Below, one piece after another: positions 31,436-36,809 of a DNA stretch of 36,809 nt. The DNA comes from Alkalibacterium sp. (lineage in GTDB: Bacteria > Bacillota > Bacilli > Lactobacillales > Carnobacteriaceae_A). The stretch covers positions 1 to 36,809 of the forward strand of contig RECC01000032.1 of the NCBI GenBank assembly GCA_007692455.1. The letters are read 5' to 3'. The notes beneath the pieces were generated by a model, which was given only the letters and a program-made list of their open reading frames with translations, was not told the origin of the DNA and did not search any database. The position numbers and the translations under genes were made by a program. The stretch's first letter is position 1, and every line of letters starts with the position of its first letter.

Positions 31436-32908
31436 TTGAAATTTAATGAACTAGATTTACTACCAGAACTACTCAAATCCATACAGGCTATGGGATTTGA
31501 AGAAACAACACCCATCCAGGAACAGACTATCCCTCTTGCTTTAGAAGGAAAAGATGTTATTGGACAAGCACAGACAGGAACAGGTAAAACAGCTGCTTTT
31601 GGTTTGCCGATGTTACAGAAAATCGACGTTAAAAACCACAATGTTCAAGGGCTGGTCATTGCACCGACTCGTGAACTAGCTATCCAGACACAGGAAGAAA
31701 TTTTCCGTTTAAGTAAAGATAAACGCGTAAAAGTAACATGTGTTTATGGTGGAGCAGATATCAGTCGCCAAATTAAGCAAATTAAAGGTGGAGCACAGAT
31801 TGTTGTTGGGACACCTGGACGTATGCTGGATCATATTCGCCGTAAAACGTTGAAACTGAATCAAGTAGAAACACTTGTTTTAGATGAAGCAGATGAAATG
31901 CTGAATATGGGATTCATCGAAGATATCGAAACAATCATCAAAGAAATCCCAACTGAACGTCAGACACTTCTATTCTCAGCGACTATGCCAGCACCAATCA
32001 AACGTATTGGTGAGCGTTTCATGAACGATCCTGAAACGGTTCGTATCAAAACGAAGACATTGTCTGCATCTACTATTGAACAGTACTATACAAAAGCTAG
32101 AGATAACGAGAAATTCGATATCATGACTCGCTTGTTGGATGTACAAAATCCTAAATCCACTATCTTATTTGCACGTACAAAACGCCGTGTAGACGAATTG
32201 GCTAAAGGATTGGAAATGCGCGGATACCAAGCAGAAGGTATTCACGGAGACCTTTCTCAGAGTAAACGTATGAGTGTCTTAAAAGACTTTAAAAAAGGGA
32301 ACATTGATATTTTAGTAGCAACAGATGTAGCTGCTAGAGGACTTGACGTAACTGGCTTGTCACATGTGTACAACTATGACATTCCCCAGGACCCTGAAAG
32401 CTATGTCCACCGTATTGGCCGTACTGGTCGTGCAGGTGAAAAAGGTGTAGCTGTTACATTTGTAACGCCTCACGAAATGGGTTACCTTCGTACAGTTGAA
32501 AGCTTGACGAAACAGTCAATGACTTCTCTACGTCCACCAACAAACGATGAAGCACTGGAAAGTCAATTGCAGACTGCCATGGCTGATATTCAGAAAATGG
32601 TTGACGAAAATGGTCTGGATAAATATGAGAATGCAGCTGAAAAGCTGTTAAGCTCTTATTCAGCTGAAGATTTAGCAGCTGCTTTAATTAAGACAATCGT
32701 TAAAGATGCAACTGAAGTACCCGTTAAAATCACACCTCAACGCCCATTGCCAAGCAAAGATAAACGCCGTGGTGGTGGCGGAGGAAAAGGTGGAAACCGT
32801 AACTATAAAGGTAAAGGTGGAAACCGCAGTAATTACAAAGGAAAAGGTCGTTCAGGCGACAACAGAGGGAAAGGCCGCTCAGGAAGCCGTCGCTCTAACA
32901 GCAAGTAA
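31436..32908 (+). CDS. cshA: DEAD-box RNA helicase CshA
   Basis: ATP-dependent RNA helicase of the degradosome and cold-shock response. The start is TTG at 31436 (M-K-F-N-E-L-D), fixed by AGGAGG nine bases upstream; the frame stays open 120 bp further 5', but those residues are not helicase-like. 490 residues. Motif I A-Q-T-G-T-G-K-T is at 45-52, then P-T-R-E-L-A, D-E-A-D near 150, S-A-T and [10 protein letters not shown]. The C-terminal tail after about residue 440 is a Gly/Lys/Arg-rich RNA-binding region with K-G-K-G-x repeats. Position ahead of acpS is conserved in Firmicutes. Confidence 0.96.
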   Translation: MKFNELDLLPELLKSIQAMGFEETTPIQEQTIPLALEGKDVIGQAQTGTGKTAAFGLPMLQKIDVKNHNVQGLVIAPTRELAIQTQEEIFRLSKDKRVKVTCVYGGADISRQIKQIKGGAQIVVGTPGRMLDHIRRKTLKLNQVETLVLDEADEMLNMGFIEDIETIIKEIPTERQTLLFSATMPAPIKRIGERFMNDPETVRIKTKTLSASTIEQYYTKARDNEKFDIMTRLLDVQNPKSTILFARTKRRVDELAKGLEMRGYQAEGIHGDLSQSKRMSVLKDFKKGNIDILVATDVAARGLDVTGLSHVYNYDIPQDPESYVHRIGRTGRAGEKGVAVTFVTPHEMGYLRTVESLTKQSMTSLRPPTNDEALESQLQTAMADIQKMVDENGLDKYENAAEKLLSSYSAEDLAAALIKTIVKDATEVPVKITPQRPLPSKDKRRGGGGGKGGNRNYKGKGGNRSNYKGKGRSGDNRGKGRSGSRRSNSK

Positions 32909-32930
32909 TTACAACTGAACAGTTAAGATA

Positions 32931-32990
32931 GCCGTTGCACTTGTCTCAAAAGGGTTTTTCCCTTGGAAGGCAAGTGCGGCGGCTTTTCCT
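32931..32990 (+). terminator. Terminator of cshA
   Basis: A 13-bp stem GCCGTTGCACTTG/CAAGTGCGGCGGC (with wobbles), inner AAGGG/CCCTT hairpin, then TTTTCCTTTT. Confidence 0.85.
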
Positions 32991-33093
32991 TTTCCTGTTA
33001 ATATGCGATATTAAATGACATTCAGTGGTTAATCTGGTAACATTATACAGTAGCTGACTGATCAAACTAAAACAGTGGAATTGAGGAATAGAA

Positions 33094-33444
33094 ATGATTG
33101 TTGGCGTCGGATTAGACGTTGTAGAAATTGAACGGATTAACAAAGCCTACATAAAAAAGCCGGCATTCTCGCAGCGTGTATTGACTGAGAGAGAACTGGA
33201 GATTTTTAACACCTTAAAGGGGAGCAGACAAGTCGAATTTCTTGCGGGTCGTTTTTCAGCAAAAGAAGCCTTTTCTAAAGCACTTGGGACAGGTATTGGA
33301 AAGACGACATTTTTAGATATAGAAATACTTCCTGATTCACGAGGAAAACCTGTTATTACGTTGAGTCCGTTCGAAGGAAACGCATGGGTCTCTATTTCTC
33401 ATACTGGAACACTTGCCATTGCTCAGGTGATTTTAGAAAAATAG
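33094..33444 (+). CDS. acpS: Holo-[acyl-carrier-protein] synthase
   Basis: Transfers 4'-phosphopantetheine from CoA to ACP. The 116 residues match the trimeric AcpS class. V-G-V-G-L-D-V-V-E-I-E-R near 3-14 has the Mg-binding Asp8, and F-S-A-K-E-A-F-S-K-A-L-G-T-G near 53-66 carries the second metal ligand Glu57. SD GAGGAAT is modest. In most Firmicutes alr (alanine racemase) follows; here mazE follows directly. Confidence 0.95.
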   Translation: MIVGVGLDVVEIERINKAYIKKPAFSQRVLTERELEIFNTLKGSRQVEFLAGRFSAKEAFSKALGTGIGKTTFLDIEILPDSRGKPVITLSPFEGNAWVSISHTGTLAIAQVILEK

Positions 33445-33580
33445 TAACACAAACCGTATCATTCTGATTTCTTGAGTCAAAGAATTGTCACAAAGTCAGT
33501 TATGATTCACAGTTTTTTCATGATAAACTAACAGAACAGGAATAAGAATGGTATTTTCTTATGGCTAGGGTATTCATTGC

Positions 33581-33635
33581 AGCTTCTGACTCTGTTGGTA
33601 TGGAAGCTGATTATTAGCTTTTAGTGGTAATAATC
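33581..33635 (+). promoter_or_regulatory. Two hairpins in the acpS-mazE gap
   Basis: AGCTTC (33581-33586) pairs with GAAGCT (33603-33608), and GATTATTA (33609-33616) pairs perfectly with TAATAATC (33628-33635), followed by TTTTGGAGGG. The second could be a weak terminator for acpS or could affect the mazE SD that follows at once. A seven-codon SD-preceded frame (ATG at 33548) lies upstream. Confidence 0.4.
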
Positions 33636-33652
33636 TTTTGGAGGGCATATTC

Positions 33653-33904
33653 ATGGAAGAGCAGCATAACAAAAAAATGGTAATTGAACTAGATCAGTCA
33701 GTTTACGAAGAGATAGAAGAGTATTGTTATGAGGAAAATATTAAGGAATCTGAATTGTTATCTGAGATTTTTCAATGCTTTGTTCGTGACACAGTGAATA
33801 AAATGGACGCCATGAGGAAAGGATACACAGAAATGGGACGCATCAATCTGGAGATTTGCTCCGAATTTGATGACTGCGAGAGCGAAGCGCATACTCATAT
33901 CTGA
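33653..33904 (+). CDS. mazE: MazE/EndoAI-type antitoxin
   Basis: An 83-residue antitoxin from the ATG at 33653, which has GGAGGG seven bases upstream. The N-terminal half (M-V-I-E-L-D-Q-S-V-Y-E-E-I-E-E-Y) fits a ribbon-helix-helix DNA-binding domain, and the C-terminal R-K-G-Y-T-E-M-G-R-I-N-L-E-I matches the toxin-binding segment of B. subtilis EndoAI. It should dimerise, neutralise MazF and repress its own operon. The N-terminal half is more acidic than in EndoAI. The toxin gene follows 76 bp downstream, a wider gap than the usual tight coupling. Confidence 0.88.
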   Translation: MEEQHNKKMVIELDQSVYEEIEEYCYEENIKESELLSEIFQCFVRDTVNKMDAMRKGYTEMGRINLEICSEFDDCESEAHTHI

Positions 33905-33957
33905 AAAACATTTTTATTTCGATTACATTGATATCGAGATAATTATCTAATCCAAAA

Positions 33958-33979
33958 GGCTCCTTCGAGGAGGAAAGCC
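33958..33979 (+). promoter_or_regulatory. Hairpin masking the mazF Shine-Dalgarno
   Basis: GGC and GCC flank CTCCT-TCG-AGGAG (33960-33972), so most of the AGGAGG SD of mazF is paired in a short stable stem. This would lower toxin translation relative to the antitoxin. Confidence 0.55.
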
Positions 33980-33980
33980 T

Positions 33981-34337
33981 ATGGTTAAACGTGGAGATAT
34001 TTTCTATGCAGATTTATCCCCAGTTGTGGGGTCGGAACAGGGGGGCATGCGCCCGGTATTAATTGTTCAAAATAATGTCGGGAATAAGTACAGCCCAACT
34101 GTTATCGTTGCCGCGATAACTACTAAGATCGAAAAAGGAAAAATGCCGACTCACGTCGAAGTGAGTGCGAAGCAAGGGCTGGAAAAAAATTCTGTCATTC
34201 TGCTTGAGCAAATCAGAACTATTGATAAACAGCGTCTAAGAGATCAAGTTACCCAGCTTAACTCGGAAACAATGAACTTAGTTGATGAGGCATTGGCAAT
34301 AAGCGTTGGACTATCCAACAAATACAAACACATATAA
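33981..34337 (+). CDS. mazF: MazF/EndoA mRNA interferase toxin
   Basis: Sequence-specific, ribosome-independent endoribonuclease, 118 residues. The N-terminal [21 protein letters not shown]-type start with R-P-V-L-I-V-Q-N holds the catalytic Arg; A-A-I-T-T-K and the [10 protein letters not shown] segment follow, all as in B. subtilis EndoA, which cuts at UACAU. Whether specificity is the same is not visible. The C terminus is intact. The SD sits in a hairpin. Confidence 0.96.
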   Translation: MVKRGDIFYADLSPVVGSEQGGMRPVLIVQNNVGNKYSPTVIVAAITTKIEKGKMPTHVEVSAKQGLEKNSVILLEQIRTIDKQRLRDQVTQLNSETMNLVDEALAISVGLSNKYKHI

Positions 34338-34355
34338 AGTTTAATACTTAGTCAA

Positions 34356-34393
34356 AAACAGACCTGAGCACTCCAAAATCAGGTCTGTTTTTT
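34356..34393 (+). terminator. Terminator of mazEF
   Basis: A perfect 12-bp stem AAACAGACCTGA/TCAGGTCTGTTT, 11-nt loop, then TTT. The queT promoter begins four bases later. Confidence 0.88.
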
Positions 34394-34396
34394 ATA

Positions 34397-34425
34397 TTGA
34401 AAAGAATAGCTGAAAATGGTAAACT
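34397..34425 (+). promoter_or_regulatory. Promoter of the preQ1 riboswitch-queT unit
   Basis: TTGAAA (34397-34402), 17-bp spacer, TAAACT (34420-34425). Confidence 0.7.
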
Positions 34426-34447
34426 TACTCTCGTTGTCTTAATTGAC

Positions 34448-34486
34448 CGTGGTTCGAAAGTGCCAACCCACGATATAAAAACTAGG
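34448..34486 (+). promoter_or_regulatory. preQ1-I riboswitch
   Basis: P1 stem CGTGG (34448-34452) with CCACG (34468-34472), a loop starting TTC and ending AACC, then the A-rich tail ATAAAAACTAGG (34474-34485) that forms the H-type pseudoknot. This is the class I preQ1 layout (GGUUC...ACCC...AUAAAAACUA). The tail overlaps the queT SD (AGGAGG), so ligand binding should block translation. Confidence 0.85.
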
Positions 34487-34497
34487 AGGAAATGACA

Positions 34498-34992
34498 ATG
34501 AAAACAAAACAATGGGTTTTGAACGCGATTATCGGTTCACTCTATTTTGCAATTACCATGCTGATTGCTCCATTTGGATTTGGGGCCATCCAGTTCCGTC
34601 TGTCAGAAATGTTAAATCATCTGGCAGTGTTTAACAAAAAATATGCTGTAGGAGTAACTGCCGGTGTTATTTTGACCAATCTGGTCTTTTCACCATTTGG
34701 CCTTTACGACTGGGTACTGGGAGTCGGACATACCATCGTATCTTTTGCGGTATTTTTCCTGCTCACAAAATATGTACAATCGCCTGTTAAAAAAATGATG
34801 ATAAATACTGTCGTGTTTTCCGTCTTCAGTTTTATGATTGCTTTGATGCTTCTGCTGATAGGGGCTGAGGAAGTCTTTTGGTTTACTTACCTTACGGTAT
34901 TCTTAGGCCAGTTCCTTACTATGGGAATCGGTATTCCAATCATTCAGACACTGAACAAGAAACTCGACTTCAACAAACGAATGGAAGCCTAA
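34498..34992 (+). CDS. queT: QueT queuosine-precursor transporter
   Basis: A QueT-family (PF06177-type) ECF S component for uptake of a queuosine precursor, about five helices, 164 residues from the ATG at 34498. An in-frame ATG six bases earlier is only two bases from the SD and is less likely. Family features are A-P-F-G-F-G-A-I-Q-F-R-L-S-E-M-L-N-H-L-A-type sequence near 24-44 and N-L-V-F-S-P-F-G-L-Y-D-W near 60-71. The preQ1 riboswitch supports preQ1/preQ0-like substrates. The ECF module must come from elsewhere. Confidence 0.94.
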   Translation: MKTKQWVLNAIIGSLYFAITMLIAPFGFGAIQFRLSEMLNHLAVFNKKYAVGVTAGVILTNLVFSPFGLYDWVLGVGHTIVSFAVFFLLTKYVQSPVKKMMINTVVFSVFSFMIALMLLLIGAEEVFWFTYLTVFLGQFLTMGIGIPIIQTLNKKLDFNKRMEA

Positions 34993-35040
34993 AAAAAATC
35001 AGTCACCTCGTGTCTTAAAGACAGGGTGGCTGATTTTTTT
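34993..35040. terminator. Bidirectional terminator between queT and the CBS gene
   Basis: AAATCAGTCACC/GGTGGCTGATTT outer stem with inner TGTCTT/AAGACA; seven Ts on the plus strand, TTTTTTTT on the minus strand. Confidence 0.9.
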
Positions 35041-35049
35041 GAAATTAAA

Positions 35050-35688
35050 TTAATCGTTATGCAAGTCTTCCACTTGAACAACTTTGTATCCTTTTTTGTC
35101 AAGAACTCTTGAAATCTCATCTACAGTTTTTCTTGTTACACCAGGTTCCAGAGTCATAATCATGCGTCGAAGCATATTTTCTCTCTGAACATCAAGTGTG
35201 ATACAGCTCATGATAGAACAATGACGGTTGATTAATTTGGAGATATTCGCCAAGTCGCCTTTTTCACCAGGAGAAGCAATGGTCAGAACAAAGCTTCCCT
35301 GATCAAGGCTCCATGACTGCTGAAGTAAATCAATCAATGTACTGTGAGTCAAGATGCCATAGAAGTGATTGTTGTCATCAAGAACAGTAATGTATGGTAA
35401 ATCTTTAATCATGAAAAAGATTTTAAAGAAAGAAGAGCTAAGGTGTACATATTTTGTCGCATTCTTAAGTAAGTGCGTAACCGGTAGGCTCATATCTCCT
35501 CCGTTTGCCTTATGACGATAAATATGCATTTTGTAAATATTCCCACGGAAGATTTTTCCGCTTTTATCTAAAACTGGTACACAACGGAAACCTGTGTCTT
35601 CTAACAGTTGAATGGCATCTTCCAAAGTTGTTTCTTCTGAAATGGTTGTGACGCTGCTTTTTGGTACAGATAATTGTTTAATTAACAT
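35050..35688 (-). CDS. CBS-pair protein with C-terminal ACT-like domain (CbpA-like)
   Basis: A 212-residue cytosolic protein with two CBS motifs (about 1-65 and 70-130) and a C-terminal ACT-like region (about 135-205, starting S-F-V-L-T-I). This resembles Listeria CbpA-type c-di-AMP-binding proteins, which pair CBS and ACT domains; ligand binding is inferred only. There is no transporter or enzyme domain, so it probably acts as a nucleotide-sensing regulator. SD AAGGAG. It is transcribed alone from an extended -10 promoter and convergent with queT. Confidence 0.78.
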   Translation of the reverse strand: MLIKQLSVPKSSVTTISEETTLEDAIQLLEDTGFRCVPVLDKSGKIFRGNIYKMHIYRHKANGGDMSLPVTHLLKNATKYVHLSSSFFKIFFMIKDLPYITVLDDNNHFYGILTHSTLIDLLQQSWSLDQGSFVLTIASPGEKGDLANISKLINRHCSIMSCITLDVQRENMLRRMIMTLEPGVTRKTVDEISRVLDKKGYKVVQVEDLHND

Positions 35689-35734
35689 TTAGTGTAGCTC
35701 CTTCTCATCTTAATTTTCGTGTTTTCACATTTTC

Positions 35735-35743
35735 ATTATAACA
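35735..35743 (-). promoter_or_regulatory. Extended -10 promoter of the CBS gene
   Basis: Minus strand TGTTATAAT (TG-N-TATAAT). It is divergent from, and close to, the trmR promoter. Confidence 0.65.
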
Positions 35744-35752
35744 GATTCGTTC

Positions 35753-35781
35753 TTGGTTAAGTAGAATATTCAGTGTAAAAT
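35753..35781 (+). promoter_or_regulatory. Promoter of trmR
   Basis: TTGGTT (35753-35758), 17-bp spacer, TAAAAT (35776-35781). Confidence 0.6.
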
Positions 35782-35811
35782 ATAGAAAAATAAGGGAAAC
35801 GAGGAGAACAA

Positions 35812-36528
35812 ATGCGCAAGCTTAATGAGATGATGGACAGACCTGTTATTCACGACCGTGTTAGAGATTATCTAAGGAGTAACCAGAAACAGCTGACTGG
35901 GAAACTGAAAGAACTTGAAAAATGGGCAAATGACAATAGAGTGCCAGTTATTCCTCATGAAACAGTGGTGTTTTTCAATTGGTTCCTTCCGATTCTTCAG
36001 CCCAAGCACGTATTGGAAGTTGGAACAGCAATTGGATTTTCGGCAGCTTTAATCAGTGAAATCATTGGTCCCGATGGTCATGTTTCTACTATAGAACGAA
36101 ATCCGGATATGATAAAGAAAGCTAAAGCGAATTTCAAATCACTTGAGCTGGAAGACAGGGTAACACTAATGGAAGGACAGGCCCATGAATGGCTAGAAAA
36201 AATAGAATCAGCATCAATGGACTTTATCTTTATGGACAGTGCTAAGGCCAAGTATTACGATTTTTTTCCAGATTGCTATAGAATTCTTAAAAAGGGAGGA
36301 GTAATAGCAGTAGACGATGTGCTCCAGGGGGGGACGATACTAGATGATGAAGAAGATGTACCGAAAAGAAGAAAGAAAATTCATAATAAGTTGAATGCAT
36401 TTTTAGACGTAATTCTGGATCATCCTGATGTAGACGCAACAATTCTCCCTATTGGGGATGGACTGTTATTAGTAACCAAAAAAGAGTATGCTGACTTCGA
36501 GTTCATGCGTCCTGAAAAAAAGGTCTGA
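35812..36528 (+). CDS. trmR: O-methyltransferase, probably tRNA 5-hydroxyuridine methyltransferase
   Basis: SAM-dependent class I O-methyltransferase of the YrrM/TrmR type, which in B. subtilis methylates 5-hydroxyuridine-34 of tRNA. 238 residues. SAM motif I is L-E-V-G-T-A-I-G-F-S (68-77), motif II ends T-I-E-R, and the metal/substrate loop is F-M-D-S-A-K-A-K-Y-Y. V-D-D-V-L follows. SD GAGGAG. Related catechol-type methyltransferases share the fold, so the tRNA substrate is inferred from similarity. Last gene before the rRNA promoters. Confidence 0.85.
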   Translation: MRKLNEMMDRPVIHDRVRDYLRSNQKQLTGKLKELEKWANDNRVPVIPHETVVFFNWFLPILQPKHVLEVGTAIGFSAALISEIIGPDGHVSTIERNPDMIKKAKANFKSLELEDRVTLMEGQAHEWLEKIESASMDFIFMDSAKAKYYDFFPDCYRILKKGGVIAVDDVLQGGTILDDEEDVPKRRKKIHNKLNAFLDVILDHPDVDATILPIGDGLLLVTKKEYADFEFMRPEKKV

Positions 36529-36586
36529 GAGAAACGTTGTCATAAAGGCATTTGTAATTTAATTTAAATAAATGTATTAAAACTAG

Positions 36587-36615
36587 TTGACGTTTGAAGG
36601 AAAACTTGGTATATT
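36587..36615 (+). promoter_or_regulatory. rRNA operon promoter P1
   Basis: TTGACG (36587-36592), 17-bp spacer, TATATT (36610-36615), with an A/T-rich upstream region. Its transcript passes through a GTTGTT/AACAAC hairpin. Confidence 0.75.
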
Positions 36616-36696
36616 TATATCCGTTGTTGATTAACAACACCGACGTTTTCTTTCGAAACAACTGGTTGAGAAAATAAAAAATATTTTAAAAACTTG

Positions 36697-36725
36697 TTGA
36701 CACACGATTGAAAACAATGTAATAT
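36697..36725 (+). promoter_or_regulatory. rRNA operon promoter P2
   Basis: Consensus TTGACA (36697-36702), 17-bp spacer, TAATAT (36720-36725), preceded by an A/T tract suited to be an UP element. Confidence 0.85.
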
Positions 36726-36732
36726 AGTAAGA

Positions 36733-36809
36733 GTTGACACAACAAGTCAACAACAAACGAACGAGATAGATCTTTGAAAACTGAACAAAGTAGAAACAAC
36801 CAAATGTGC
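36733..36809 (+). promoter_or_regulatory. rrn leader with GTTGAC/GTCAAC hairpin and boxA-like motif
   Basis: The hairpin at 36733-36751 is followed by GATCTTTGAAAACTGAACAA (36769-36788), the antitermination-type leader sequence found just upstream of 16S rRNA in Firmicutes. The 16S gene itself is outside the window. Confidence 0.85.

Overview
The window reads as chromosomal DNA of a low-GC Firmicute of the order Lactobacillales. Evidence: AGGAGG-type ribosome binding sites throughout, rpoE (delta subunit), CcpA-type cre-like sites, and the gene strings ywiB-rpoE-pyrG-fba-murA-rho-rpmE2 and ddl-murF-cshA-acpS-mazEF. Very acidic segments (the MetQ linker, the RpoE tail) would suit a halophilic or alkaliphilic Carnobacteriaceae-like bacterium, but that placement is inference. 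There are no phage genes, insertion sequences or CRISPR array. The last 280 bases hold tandem rRNA promoters and an rrn leader; 16S rRNA would start just past the window.

Layout. 1-2.7 kb: the 3' end of an unknown gene, then a leftward methionine-type ABC importer (metN-metI-metQ). 2.9-3.3 kb: two probable leftward C-rich small RNAs, each with its own terminator. 3.3-5.9 kb: a DJ-1/PfpI protein divergent from methylglyoxal synthase, which leads a short operon ending in alanine dehydrogenase. 6.2-11.6 kb: a folate one-carbon block (fhs, fchA, folD, 5-formyl-THF cyclo-ligase), then a THF riboswitch controlling an unusually long FolT. 11.6-17.7 kb (leftward): yolD-uvrX translesion polymerase, ohr, a HAD phosphatase, ywfO and lipL. 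17.8-28.3 kb (rightward): ywiB, rpoE, pyrG with a CTP-sensing attenuator, fba, a two-component flavin monooxygenase pair, bioY, murA, rho and rpmE2. 28.6-36.5 kb: ddl, murF, cshA, acpS, mazEF, queT with a preQ1 riboswitch, a leftward CBS protein and trmR.

Working together: the folate genes interconvert formyl-, methenyl-, methylene- and 5-formyl-THF, and the riboswitch links folate uptake to THF supply. Three ECF-type vitamin S components (FolT, BioY, QueT) point to vitamin scavenging. ddl, murF and murA supply peptidoglycan precursors. mgsA and the DJ-1 protein would make and repair damage from methylglyoxal.

Most unusual signal: two intergenic regions (13.56-13.96 kb and 19.18-19.49 kb) hold arrays of diverged repeats with a 52-53 bp period. 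Nearly every unit has the same geometry: a 35-bp imperfect inverted repeat beginning with GAGT or a close variant, then about 17 bp of linker. The two arrays differ in sequence but share this architecture. I do not recognise the element.
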